A DNA stretch of 64,000 bases from Astrothelium macrocarpum (taxonomy: Eukaryota; Ascomycota; Dothideomycetes; Trypetheliales; Trypetheliaceae). Shown in pieces: positions 23,216 to 34,722 of the stretch. Where the stretch lies: the NCBI GenBank assembly GCA_021030915.1, contig JAGEMR010000042.1:62001-126000 (forward strand). The letters run 5' to 3'. The stretch's first letter is position 1; every line of letters starts with the position of its first letter. Under the pieces are notes generated by a model. That model did not search any database. It was not told the DNA's origin and saw only the letters and a program-made list of their open reading frames with translations. The translations under genes were made by a program, and so were the position numbers.

Positions 23216-25352
23216 GTACCAATACTTCCAGACAGAGCGATTTCGGTCCACGCAGAGAGTCATCAAACTGTTCTCTGTCATGTGTATATGGATGTTTTGG
23301 AGCTATATGGTGGTAGTAGCTAAAATTCATAATGAGTTTACCGCATTTAAAGGGCCATTCCAATCGCTAAAATCATCAAATGTAAAATACTATGCAAATA
23401 GACATTCACGTGAACATGATCAAGGTGACCGTCATCCATCAAAGCTGATAGTCGCTCGAAGTTGAGTGCCAACTGATAAAATTGCAACAAGCACTTTCCG
23501 CCCATGCAGGATTATAGTAAAAGTGACTTTTCTTATTTCACTGTCTAAGGTAGTGACGCTACATTGGTTCGTGTTGAAGGATGTGATTACATAAGTGGCT
23601 TCGATCCCACCGGTCTAATACTCATCACGTTCTCAAGGCAGCTCCCAAACGTACATGATATTCTCGCGAATCTGAGTACCAGGCAGGCGGAGTTGAAACA
23701 ATCCGTGAATGTAAGATCTGTCGTGCTCCGTACGTGCATGCGGGACTTTCTTGCCACCTGTTCACGCTACCAACGCTACAAATATTGATGAAGCAATGAC
23801 TCCTTGGATCAAGCTTGTTGGTAACGATGGTCTTCTGTTATGTCTAAATCAATGTGTATGTTCATCTCAAAAAGCTTTGGAGCTCCTCCAATGTCTTGAA
23901 CTAATTTTGTAGGAGTTTTTGATAACTATTGGCTTTAAGTTAGATACCCGAAAGAGTTCAAGGGGAAAACTAGAGGCTGTGCGCTGACTTGTACTAAGAT
24001 GATCTAGACCTCTGGTGTCAAAACGTCCCGTTTCTGCGTTTACTACTCTGGCAGCGCCTTCTTTGCAGGCTTGCTTGAAAAGCTGATGTTTGTTGGGCTT
24101 ATAATACTTCCAAAGCTGAATGCATTGCAATGTTGATTCTGAGCTTACAGGTTCCACTAACAAAAGAATGAGCTTACAAAGCTGTAAAAGCAAATACTTT
24201 CCGGTGTCGAGATACCATTGTCTAGCTGGAAAGTCCAGTGGGGAACCGAAGTAGGACGTAAGATCATGACAGTAAGTACATTCTGTCATTATAATGAAAC
24301 TGTTCGTTTGATAGTGCACAATTTTCCTTCATCAAAGCGCAAATCATCTTCCCAGCAAAGAGCGTGCGCACTCAGAAGGGGTCTTGTCAGAAAGGCATCA
24401 AATCTTTCTTAAATAATGTCAGATCAAAAGCAAAACTAAACCTTAATACTTAGCCTATCTGAGTCTGTAGGATGTACCCGTTGTGAATGCACACACTATT
24501 CATTTGTTGCATTCGTAATACATCAGCTCGGCCGATACTTTCACACTCACCCGTGTTCACTTCGGCCGACCCTCCAGAGTCCATCACGGCCAAGCCAGAA
24601 AGAGTCTCCCGCGTCGTCAGGATTTAGCTTACTAGTCTTATCCTTCAGCTGCGGCACAACTCGGTCGAGATCTAATTTTCTCACGATGCACATGCTCTGT
24701 TGAGCCTAGCTGCAGGGGCACAATTTATCACTCACACGTTAGCATACGTCGTCTCGGAGCTGGCGATGTACGTTTCGGGGGAAAAAGGTACGTGTAAGAG
24801 CGCAGCAATCGAAGCACGCGTGGCACAGTGGCTTGAACAGCTAAGCTGGCGCAATCTTGCATCGAAAGATGCTGCTTAGAACAAGACGCCTTTGTAGAAG
24901 TGGTGATTGTTCGGTAGGAAGGAGAGCGATGATGGAGAGCTCAGTGTGAGATGGTAGTGATGGTGATGCGGAGCTTAGGCTAACTTGGACAACAGGAAGG
25001 CTTGGAGACATTAGGAAGGCACTTTGAGAGCTGTATCGAGTGGTGCAGAAAGAGCTAGCCAAGGGAAATGCCAGAAGAAAAGTGTGTAATCAAGACAAGA
25101 GAAATGCAAGTAGATGGGCAGACAAATATTCGGACGATGGCGGCGTCAAAGCAAGATTCAAGAGTCATGGAGAACATTCATATATTGAAAAGCTTAGACA
25201 AGCTTTGATGTGTTAAGAGAAAGATACCGCCATACAAGTGGCGGTCAATCTCTGGATAATGATGCACGTGATTGAAAACAGTAAAAGGCTGTCGCCATGG
25301 AGAGAGCCACCCTCTTCCATTGCCTCAAATGCCGCATGGTATCATGAGCGAT
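23216..25352. other. Gene-poor block of 2.1 kb
   Basis: No credible gene was found on either strand. Frames present are short, lack domains and do not splice sensibly. AT-rich overall. Confidence 0.45.
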
Positions 25353-25643
25353 CTAACCCGCCTTGATGAACGCCTTACCAGCAAATCGTGCCACCAATGC
25401 AATACCTTTCGTCTTCGCCTTCGCAGGCGGCTTCATAGCTATCATTTCTTGCTCCTTATGCAACGAGCGCACCTTCTCTCTCTCATTCGCAGCTTTTGTA
25501 TCAGAGCCAGTATGCAGCCCCCACACCTTTATTCCAAAATGATTGTTGACCAGCGCAAAATCCCTCGCCTTCGGAGATCCATCTTCTGAATCCGAGTCCG
25601 ATAACGATGCTGGTGCTGTGAGGTGCGGGAGCTGCGCCTGGCG
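25353..25643 (-). other. In-frame open extension directly after the SF3B6 stop codon
   Basis: After the SF3B6 TAG (25646-25644) the same frame stays open for 96 sense codons until TAG at 25355-25353. The predicted sequence looks coding: an acidic SDSDSEDG run, then ARDFALVNNHFGIKVWGLH, a charged helix-like NEREKVRSLHKEQEM, and a basic PPAKAKTKG segment. It could be reached by stop-codon readthrough, or by removing a 39-nt GT...AG segment (25654-25616) that carries the stop and keeps frame. It could also belong to an unrecognised gene or be chance. The 39-nt segment is shorter than usual fungal introns and lacks a clear branch site. Confidence 0.5.
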
Positions 25644-26128
25644 CTATTCGATACCGTGCTGTTTTTTTAAGCGTTCTAAATTGGCCTGGCGCTCTGCAAG
25701 ATCCGCTTGTGACTTTGCCATCTTCTCGGGTTGGTGGTAGAGGACGACGAGGTAGCGGCCTTGAAAGTTGAAGCCGTTTAAGCCGTCACAAGCCTGCTTG
25801 GCGTCAGAGACGTCCTCGTAGACGACGAAGCAGGTGCCTTTTGTGTTATTGGCGATGCCTTGGCGGACTTGGCTGTAGAAGATTTGCGTTAGCTGGGGAT
25901 GAAGGTAGGCAAAGAGGGAATGAGGGAGCGTGTAGACATACCGAACAGGGCCAAATTTGCCAAACAAATCAAATAGTTCTTCTGGGGTAACGTTGTAGCT
26001 CAAGTTCTTCACGAACAGAGCACTAAGGAAATGGATTAGCAAATGTCGTGTGACCTGTTATGGAGCTTTATCAGAGTCGACCACACGTACCGATTGACTT
26101 CTGGAGCAAGCTTTCCACCGCGACTCAT
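25644..26128 (-). CDS. Splicing factor 3B subunit 6 (p14, branch-site RRM protein)
   Basis: Small RRM subunit of the U2 snRNP SF3b complex that contacts the branch-point adenosine during spliceosome assembly. Exons on the minus strand are 26128-26091, 26022-25942 and 25872-25644, giving 115 residues, close to the usual about 125. Introns are canonical (GTACGT...CCTTAG and GTATGT...CTACAG). RNP2 is LFVKNLSY and the RNP1-equivalent strand is GTCFVVYED, with RYLVVLYHQ as the next strand. The N-terminal LAPEVNR matches the SF3B1-binding start of the family. It ends KKQHGIE, as in fungal orthologues, and is followed by the open in-frame extension described separately. Confidence 0.93.
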
Positions 26129-26689
26129 AGCTTGATTTCAAAAAGAACCTTGAATGTAATGTGTTGTAGGCGTTGAAGTGAACGGGGCTTGAGGGAATGG
26201 TGTATGGCAAAGTTGAATGGATGGTTCGGCGTCGCCTCCGGCCAAGGAGGGTTAAAGCCGAGGGGGGTTCTGCTTTGCAGATCACGTGAAAAGTCGCTTC
26301 GGCCAAGATCCACGCACGCACCCCTGCAGCACGGAAATAAGCCCAAACCTCACTCTAAGCTCATCCACCGCCTCGACTCGCAACTACACCATCTTTTCAT
26401 CCTTCAGAAAAGCCACAAAAGCTATTTGATTCATCAGAGGTAACGTCGCTAACTCATCTTCAATGGCTCAGATCTTAGATCAGCCGTCCAGAGTGACCAT
26501 GCGTTTTATAGAGGCGTTTATGGTGTTGCTATCATCGAGTGCACTTCCGGCCATGGGGCACAATCATCGGCCGTGATACCAGGACTCTAAGGATGTTAGA
26601 AACTCATCAGACGCTAAGTCTTAATGTACAGGTACCAGTATCGTATTCTTTGTCTCATTGTATGTCTCAAAACAAAAGTCACCTTCAAC
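26129..26689. promoter_or_regulatory. Divergent upstream region of SF3B6 (-) and the F-box gene (+)
   Basis: About 560 bp between two divergent start codons. No gene is seen here. It should contain both promoters; no individual element is claimed. Confidence 0.4.
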
Positions 26690-28297
26690 ATGGTTTCATT
26701 CGTCAAACTGGACGTAAAACAACTCGAAGACATATTTGATTTCCTCAACAACGAGGACCTCCGCAATTTGTCATTGACGTGTAAAGGCATCTCAAAGATT
26801 GCGCAACCGGCCTTTTTCGAAACCCTCAAACTGTGGTTTACCTATGGACGACTTTGCAGCTCAACTATCCAAGAAATCTTGTCGGCCTTGGAAGTCAAAC
26901 CGCATGTCGCGCTTAAAGTCCGCCGGATTGTTGTATCTGTAATTGTGCGACCTCAGTATTCTACTTCGTGCGACAACCGTGATACGCTCGATGCCAGGAA
27001 CACATACACGAACGAGATAGCGGCCGTCATGCAGCTCTGCCCCGGCATCCGCGCTCTAACCATTCCAAACAGTTTCCGAGATCTGTTTTTGTACTCGAAT
27101 CCTGATCTCAACGCCGACCAATCTTTTAATTCAAATCAGACAACGTCTAACAACAAGAGACTACGTGAATGGAGTTTTTCGGCGTCAGACGAACCTCGTG
27201 GAAATTTGCGGATTCTGGACATTCATGTACCTCAGAAATCCAAATTCTCCCTAAATCTCAGCCCAGAGCCAGGACTTCTCTCCTCCTCACTAACTCACAA
27301 CCTCGTCCAGCTAAACAGTCTAGCAGCAATGTTAAGGGCAGCACCACGCTTGGAAAGCTTCACGTATCATATGCTCTGCCACCAAGCGAAGGTATCTCGC
27401 GCTCCACGGCGTTGTGAAGATCCGCCAGATCGTCACCAAAGCCCATGGAGGATGCGTGATCCACCTATGCCAACATCCCGTGACTCCAGAGCAGCACGAC
27501 AACAATATCAACCGCATCCTGTGCTAGATGCCAGCGATCTTGCGGAATCAATCCAACACTGTCAACATTCATTGCGCCACCTTGAGATACGCTTAGCTTG
27601 GTGGCCCTTTCAAGATCAGCAAGATGACGAATATCGGGATTTGCGGGATGGAGACTTGAAAGTAGGAATCACAGGTCATCTGGGGAGTCTAACAAATTTT
27701 GCTGGGCTGCGATCGCTTGCGCTACCCGTCATTCTCCTTGTAGGAATGCCGTCCGGGTCGCTGTTGAAAAGCGTTCTGCCTCAGAACCTTCAATGCCTCC
27801 AATTCCATGATGACCCTGTATCGAGGGCTTCACGCGGTGGGCCGAATGGTCCGTTCCATGAACATCTCGGGGACCTATTGGAACATCGACTTACTGCGAC
27901 ACCTCGGCTGAACTGCATCAAAATCGACGTATATCACGGCTCTCAGCGTCGGGAGCAAGATATCCTGAACGATAGGAGGACTGATAGGAGAAATGAGATG
28001 ATGAGTCTTGAGATGAGTGTTGGGATGATGAATGGTGATAGGATGCGTGATGATAAGAAGAGTGATGACAGGAGGATTGGTCATTGGAGAAGTGATAGGA
28101 GGATGGTGCGTGGCAATACCTTTGAAGACCGCTGGAGCCACTCTCCGTGGTGCAAGATGGCTAGCGCAGCAAACACCTGGCGCGCTCTCTGGAAGATGGA
28201 AATGCGAAGTCTTGCGGAGATTGTAGGATGGGAGATGGACTCTTTCGATGTCAAGGGTGATCTGGACAACTGCCATCGTATCCAGATCCGCGGATGA
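26690..28297 (+). CDS. F-box protein with diverged C-terminal repeat region
   Basis: Probable SCF ubiquitin-ligase adaptor. The F-box lies at residues about 5-45 (KLDVKQLEDIFDFLNNEDL then LSLTCKGI), followed by leucine-rich-like segments such as HSLRHLEIRLAWW and LTNFAGLRSLALP. Length is 535 residues, single exon, from the ATG at 26690; the upstream open codons are not ATG-initiated coding. From about residue 425 the protein becomes an Arg/Asp/Met-rich low-complexity stretch produced by an imperfect DNA repeat (27971-28105), then resumes as ordinary sequence (WCKMASAANTWRALWK). The repeat keeps frame. The target protein is unknown. Confidence 0.8.
   Translation: MVSFVKLDVKQLEDIFDFLNNEDLRNLSLTCKGISKIAQPAFFETLKLWFTYGRLCSSTIQEILSALEVKPHVALKVRRIVVSVIVRPQYSTSCDNRDTLDARNTYTNEIAAVMQLCPGIRALTIPNSFRDLFLYSNPDLNADQSFNSNQTTSNNKRLREWSFSASDEPRGNLRILDIHVPQKSKFSLNLSPEPGLLSSSLTHNLVQLNSLAAMLRAAPRLESFTYHMLCHQAKVSRAPRRCEDPPDRHQSPWRMRDPPMPTSRDSRAARQQYQPHPVLDASDLAESIQHCQHSLRHLEIRLAWWPFQDQQDDEYRDLRDGDLKVGITGHLGSLTNFAGLRSLALPVILLVGMPSGSLLKSVLPQNLQCLQFHDDPVSRASRGGPNGPFHEHLGDLLEHRLTATPRLNCIKIDVYHGSQRREQDILNDRRTDRRNEMMSLEMSVGMMNGDRMRDDKKSDDRRIGHWRSDRRMVRGNTFEDRWSHSPWCKMASAANTWRALWKMEMRSLAEIVGWEMDSFDVKGDLDNCHRIQIRG
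27971..28105 (+). repeat. Degenerate GATAGGAG/GATGATGA minisatellite inside the F-box gene
   Basis: Short purine-rich units (GATAGGAGGA, GATAGGAGAA, GATGATGAG, GATAGGATG, GATAGGAGGATGG) recur across about 135 bp on the plus strand, almost free of cytosine. It sits within the coding frame and explains the Arg/Asp/Met-rich stretch. Confidence 0.7.
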
Positions 28298-29351
28298 TGG
28301 TTTTCAGACTTTGCGATTGAAAGAACTCTGGCAATCGGGATCTGGCAAAAAAGGGTTTAGTTGAAATTGAAGTTGTGCACCGAATTGAAGGCGGTCTCGG
28401 CCAAAGCTGATGTTCTCAAAAACGATGATTAGAGGGAGTCTCTGAAAGGTAGGACAAAAATTAACTGGTAATTGAAGGGGCTGTGGGAGTTGGGATCTGA
28501 TGAAAAGGGCTCTAATTGACGATTGAGCTGCGCCCCGATTTAAAGGTGTTGCCGGCCTATATTGATATTTTCAAGACTGATGATTGCAAGGAATCCCAGA
28601 GGTAGAAGAAGCAGGGGGAGAACCTGTACACAACTGAGTTCTAACTAATTACATACCGATTCAAGAGGACCACTGTCTCAAAAGTAGAATATAAATTCCT
28701 GCTAATAGGCAGCGCTTCACGTAGTTGTCATAAAACTCATAGGGAGTACCTCATGCTGTTACAAGCCATTAGAGCCCGTCAACAATTTGAGAAGAAATAT
28801 CCCCCAAGCTCTTTTGGATTATTGTTGCTGAGGGCCTCTTGATGAGGTATGGGCCGGCTATATCTTTCGCGGTCCCGGGTGACATTTCTTATAGCAACCA
28901 CTGTGACTGTGCGGACAGGACATGGCGGAGGCCCCATCTCCGCACTGAGCCCCACCGTCGAGGTTCTCCGGCCCACACAATAATTAATCGGGCATGAATT
29001 ACGGCTATGATAATCGGACTGTCAGTAACATTGAGCGCAACTGATTCCACTGAGCCCAACAGCGCTTTGTGGGGCTATGTGGTACTAGGCAGCAGAAAGA
29101 AGGACGATCGCACTCGGCGCGGCTCCGAGCTCTAGAGAACCTCCCTCCTGCAGACCCCCCGCCGTTCACGATCTCCAAACGCCACCACCCATCCTCTTCC
29201 AGTCTTTATTTGCATGCGAACGATTTCAATTTGTTCTGATATGCTTTTCCCCGGGAGATAAGGTGCCCTCGCATCGCCTGCCGCTGTGGAGCCCAGGTGG
29301 TCCTTGCCATCGAGCAAGCGCTTCCGCATTTTCTCCCAAACTCATCTCGCC
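28298..29351. other. Intergenic containing a degenerate inverted-repeat element
   Basis: About 1.05 kb between the F-box gene and the demethylase gene. It holds a partial copy of the MITE-like family (28724-28903). The stretch from about 29100 to 29351 is pyrimidine-rich and probably the JHD1-type gene's 5' UTR. Two similar GATT/GATG-rich phrases at 28300-28600 look like diverged duplicates (TGAAATTGAAGTTGTGC and TTGACGATTGAGCTGCGC contexts). Confidence 0.5.
28724..28903. mobile_element. MITE-like element, copy A, degenerate left arm
   Basis: The right arm (CTATATCTTTCGCGGTCCCG through GGTGACATTTCTTATAGCAACC) matches the arms of the copies at 41778 and 58042. The interior phrase GTCAACAATTT followed by TTATTGTTGCTGAGGGCCTC is shared with the 41778 copy. 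The left arm is eroded, keeping only ACTCATAGGGAG. No coding capacity. Confidence 0.7.
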
Positions 29352-32300
29352 ATGCCTTTCAACTCTTTTAAACCCGTCGCCTCCGATTCCTCGATACCTG
29401 TGCGCTCCCCTTCACCTCCTCATAGATTCATCGAGCCGCTTTCGCCAATTCGCCCAGCGCCTGCGCTTCCGCATATTTACACTGGGCGGAACGTAGATTC
29501 GGCGAGTACCTTCACAAACGCGTTCCAATGGTCAAAGTCAAAAGAGAAGGGGGCCAATCATCATAATTGGGATGGTTGGGATACTAGTATAATAACGCAA
29601 ACGCCTCAACATGCGCGCCCCTACAACACCCACGCACATCCATTACAATCACCTTCGACCATCGATACCCTTGCGACTGTCGCCTTGGCCACGAGCCCGA
29701 CATACAGCCCGATATCTCCCCATGGGCCGAGGCATGACTCGCTTGGCCAATCCTTTGGCGCATGGTCCAACAAAAATGTCCATCAACAAAGTCCGACGAA
29801 TGGTCATGTCTATGGACTGGAGGAAAGACCTTCAAAACGAGCTCGTTCTGAGGTTGTTCCATCTCCACGCGGGTTATTCGATGCTTCTCGACCAGCTACA
29901 AGCTACGTACCGGTTACTTGGTCGTATAATGTTGAACAGAGCATTGATAATGGATCCAAGTTGTACAACCATCAACAAGCCCATCGGTATTCTGAGTCAT
30001 GGATGATGCAATCAGGCGCAAATATTTATGAGGCAGAGTTGCTGCTTGGTTTGGGAAGAGAAAGACGACACTCCTCCATTGACAAAGGCCAGTTCAGACC
30101 GCAACTAAACGATGGCACTTCATACAAAGATTTTGCAGAGACCAACCTTGATGAGCAGCTTTATCGTGCTGCTTACGGCGACCATCAGAACCAAAATGGA
30201 TATGCGATCATAGACGATTCATCCCCCAAAGCTAAACCAGCGACGATCCATGCTGGTAATAAGAGCAACTCACAGAATCAAACCGACATGCAGCTTTGTT
30301 CAGCAGAAGCAACTGATTCATGTCACCAGCCTACAACGGAATCTCCCTCGCAAGTACACACTCCGCAAGATGATTTACACACAAACGGCAGCAGTTCTTC
30401 AAAGTATGTTGCCAAAGAACCAAAGGCAAAGAAGCATAGAGGTAGTAAGCAAAGGCACACAAAGGGAGCGGAACAAAATGCAAAGAAACATACACCTTTT
30501 GAGTCATCTGAGACTAATTTGGGCACTTTTTCCAGAGGTCAGCAATCGGCTGCACCCGAAGTTTTTTTGGAAGATCAGATAGCCCAAGGCTCTCAAACTT
30601 CTGGCCAGGAAAGTCCACTGCAAGACACTTTAGCATCCATCAATATGGAATTAAAACGGCAGCGACGGAAATCTGAGAGTGAAAGATTTACAAAGACAGT
30701 GAATACTTCCACACGTCGACAACGTGCATCTTCAGAACCACTCAGAACTGAAAACCGAGACATATTCATAAATTTCCCGGGCTACGAAAGGCTTCGCGGG
30801 AAACTATCACTAGCAGGCACCTCGGCCATGGGCAGGAAAATCATTCCGGTTACGACCTGCAAGAGCTGTGGTCTTTCACAAAACCCGGAAAGGCGTAGTG
30901 AAGAAGAAGTCTGGATTAGTTGCAACGGCTGTGAGGGCTGGTTTCACTGGGCATGCGCTGGGTTGAAGAATGAAAGAGAGGTTAGGATCATTGACAAATT
31001 CTTCTGCCGAGACTGTAAACCCAAGCACGGAGCAACAACCTATGTTCGACAATCGAGTCGCGCCAAGACCACAGTTGATTACGCGGGACTGAATGAGGGC
31101 ATCCTACGTACCTCTGACGACAATCCAGAGCATCATTACATCAAACTGTTTAAGAGTGGGGGAATTGCCTTGCAACAAGAGAAATTCCCCCGAATGCGAC
31201 CTGAATATGTCAATGCAGAGTACTTTGAGAGATGCGGTGGAATGAAGGAGCCTATCGTCATTCCCGCCAAATGGAATCCAAGACCAGACATTCCGGACGT
31301 GGAGCCGCTTCAGCCATCACATCTACAAGCTGAACTTGATCACGATATCTGCGACCAAGTGGAGGAGGACTGGCTTTTGAGGGCTTTTGAATATGAGTCG
31401 GTACCAAATGAGGGCCAGGATAAGCTGGACATGGTCATACCGAAAGGATTGACTGTACGACGAGTCGCCGAGCTTCTTGGTATGGAAGAGAAGATTGAAG
31501 TCATTGATGTTAAGACCCAGGAAGGTGGGCAGAGAGGTTGGAACATGCGCCGATGGGCCGATTACTATGAGGCAGAAGGCGAAAAGGCTGTCCGAAATGT
31601 CATTAGCCTGGAAGTCTCTGATACCAAACTTGGGCGATTGATTAGGCGACCGCAAATCGTAAGGGACATTGACCTCCAGGACTCTGTCTGGCCGGCAGAT
31701 GAACAATCAAGGGCAAATTTCCCAAAGGTACAGTTTTACTGTCTCATGTCCGTTGCAGACTGCTTTACGGATTTCCACATTGACTTTGGCGGATCGTCCG
31801 TGTACTATCACATCATCAAAGGCAAAAAGACTTTCTTCTTCATTCCTCCAGAACCAAAATATTTGAAAAAATACGAGGACTGGTGCATGTCGGCTGCCCA
31901 AAACTATTCCTGGCTTGGGGATCAAACAAAGTGCTGCTATCGGGTTGATCTAGCCGAAGGAGACACCATGCTTATCCCTTCTGGCTGGATCCATGCTGTC
32001 TGGACACCGGAGAATAGCTTAGTCATTGGAGGAAATTTCCTGACCAGACTCCATTACGAGAACCAATTTAGAGTGGTGGAGATTGAGAAAGCGACAAAGG
32101 TTGCCCGCAAATTCAGATATCCATTCTTCCAGAGAGTAATGTGGTACACCGCCATAAGATACTTGGAGCGAGACCCGTTACCCCCTTCGGTCGAACAACT
32201 CTTTTACGATGGCAAGCAATTCGAGAGACCCGTGCCTATCTACATCGATGATAGCAGCACAGGTGAGCGCGGCACAGAGTATTTCAATGCACGCTACTAC

Positions 32301-34722
32301 TCTGAACCCGAGTTGACCGGCATGATCCATCTTGTGAACTATATTTGGAAGACGGTTCTGATTTCCAATGGTAAAGTAGATGGCGTAAATTCGGATACAC
32401 GAAATGCTGTCACGCGCTCCATTCCCAAGGGTCATGGTCTTGGTGAACCGATTGAAGTTGCAAAGCTTTTTGCCATGTGGGTGGCTTGGAAGCGGGGTAA
32501 TGAGGACATTCCTCAATGGGCGCACCCTGAGACTCCATTACCTGATTCAGGCGAACGCGTTGAAAAGAAGCTTAGCGTGGCCGCATTAAAGAAATTAGAG
32601 CGACAGGCCGCCATTGAAGCCTATCGAGTTGCACCTGACCGCCAGTCTGCCAGGCAAGCAATGAAGGCTGCTGAAGCTGCGGCGAGCAAGGAAACGAGTT
32701 CGAGCCATACTAGCACACCAAAGACGAGTGTACTGGGTCCAAAAAGGATTGCTTGTGATGCGTGTAGAAGACGACGAATACGTTGCAAACACAAAGAAGA
32801 AGCTGGAGCAAGTGGTAGCTCAACACCGAAGCCTCGTAGAAGTTCAGTCTTGTATGGAGTGGTCATTGATACCTCGCCCACCAAATCTTCGAGTGATATG
32901 AATGGGCACACTCATCTTCAAGCTACTCCTGTTTCAAAGATGACCCAAGAAGACGGTCAGCCATCATCAACAGATCCCATGAGCAAAAAGCCGCGGACTA
33001 AGGCCTGCGTCGATTGTCGGAAAAGCAAGGTAGGTTTTTTGTATCGCTACGTACCGTATCGTAAAAGTTGACCTTTATCAGCGTCGCTGTATCCATGATG
33101 AGAATGGCAACATCGATCCCGTCAAGGCCGCCGAGTCACCTGTTCCACGCGGTTCTGCCAATAGCAAGAAACGCAAGATTAGCGGCGAAACAATATCACC
33201 GCAAGCAATGAAGAAACAGAAAGAAGAGCGCAGAATGAGCGATCAGCAACTCGATGAAATTCCTGTCGCTCCCCAAGATGAAACGATGATGATTGATCCC
33301 GCGCTAATGGCCATGTCTGAGGATACGATCACAGTCGCACCACCAGCTGCTCCTATGGCTCCCATGGCACCAATGGCGCCAATGGCTCCCATGGCTTCGA
33401 TGGGTTCCGCACCTACTATAGATCCTGCACTGGATGGCCAGACGGCCCTCGCAGAAGAAGCCTTACGGATTGTTCATGGGCAGTTTTTGCCATCAAGTGA
33501 ACATGACACGACGCAAGACTTTCAAGACGTCGATATGATGTCGGAGCCCCAGACAGGTGCGTGTATTGATCCGCAGCTGGAAACTCCAAGTGGTCAGACC
33601 GAAGGAGCTTCAGAGACAATGGAAATAGATCCCGCGCTAGATCCTATGCTTCAAAATGAGACTCACGTAATAAGAAATCAATCCAACGAAGCTCATAATA
33701 CGACCGTAATAGACCCAGCTTTGGACCCCCGATTACACTCTAACAATTTAGCGTCAAATGGTCTCGCGGATCACGCTCATGTTCGGAAGTTTGAAAATTT
33801 AAGCGTTGACCAGACCACACGACATCAGTCGACTGCGCTCGAAGATTCAGCACAATTAACAGAGATCGACGTCTCTACTAAAGCTGATGCCAAACTCGAG
33901 TCGCCCATAGGAGAAGCTTTTCCATCACAATCACTGGGCCATGAAGATACCCCGCCATTGAATGGGACACACGCAGCCTTTGAACCAGAACCCGCCCAAA
34001 CCGAACCACAGTCCACAGCCAGTCCCGAACTCACCCTCGACACCGACCGCACCGAACCCACCATCCCCACCACAGAGCCTACAGAAACCGACTACGACAC
34101 CACCGCCAAAACCTCCACCCCGCGCTCCTCCGAAGGCGACCTCACCTCCAGCACCTCCACCTCGCGCAAACGCGCCGCCTCCAGCCCACTCACCGACCTC
34201 GCCGAAGACGACGCCGAAGACCACCACCACCACCATCACAAGCCCCCTCTCACCACCACCACCACCACCATGACGCCCCAACCTCGGCAAAAACCATCGC
34301 CAACATCGACGCAACCATCCCGCCATTCCTCGCGCGCATCGAAGCCCGTCGAGCGCTTCGCCCCGTCCCCCTTCGACACCGCATCCACCCCAGCAGGCAC
34401 GAACAATCTGCGCCGCCCCTCGACAGCGAGCTCCACGCTCTCGGCCGCGGATGCGAGAAGCCCGGCAAAACAGCAGCAGCAGAGGAGGAAGAGCAGCACC
34501 CCCGCGACAGGGAAGACAGGGAGGCAGAGTGTGCGGCCGGGGAGCGCAGGCGCGAAGAAGTCCGTTACGCCGAAGAGCGGTGGCGCGGTCGTGGAGGTGC
34601 TGGTTGGGGGAAGGAGTGGAGGAGATGTGGAGATGGTGGAGACGCAGGAGGAGATGGATGCAAGGTTGGCGAGGGAGTTGGCGGGGGAGTGGGCTGGGTT
34701 GAGGAGGAGGGGGAGGGGATGA
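29352..34722 (+). CDS. JmjC/PHD histone demethylase of the JHD1 type with extra Cys clusters
   Basis: Probable nuclear Fe(II)/2-oxoglutarate histone lysine demethylase (JHD1/KDM2-like, H3K36). Exons are 29352-33029 and 33082-34722, giving 1772 residues; the start is the first in-frame ATG. A disordered N terminus is followed by a PHD finger at about 503-556 (CKSCG, CNGCEGWFHWACAG, CRDC). The JmjC domain is at about 760-930, with FHIDFGG and GWIHAVW giving the His-Asp...His iron ligands. Two C-x2-C-x6-C clusters follow (CDACRRRRIRC near 1132 and CVDCRKSKRRC near 1217-1229, the second split by the intron). The tail has MAPMAP repeats, five IDPAL-like motifs and a His run. Longer than typical family members. 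Confidence 0.9.

Noticed and set aside
29286..29351. Upstream start for the JmjC demethylase
   Set aside because: The frame is open there but the codon at 29286 is GTG; the first ATG is at 29352.
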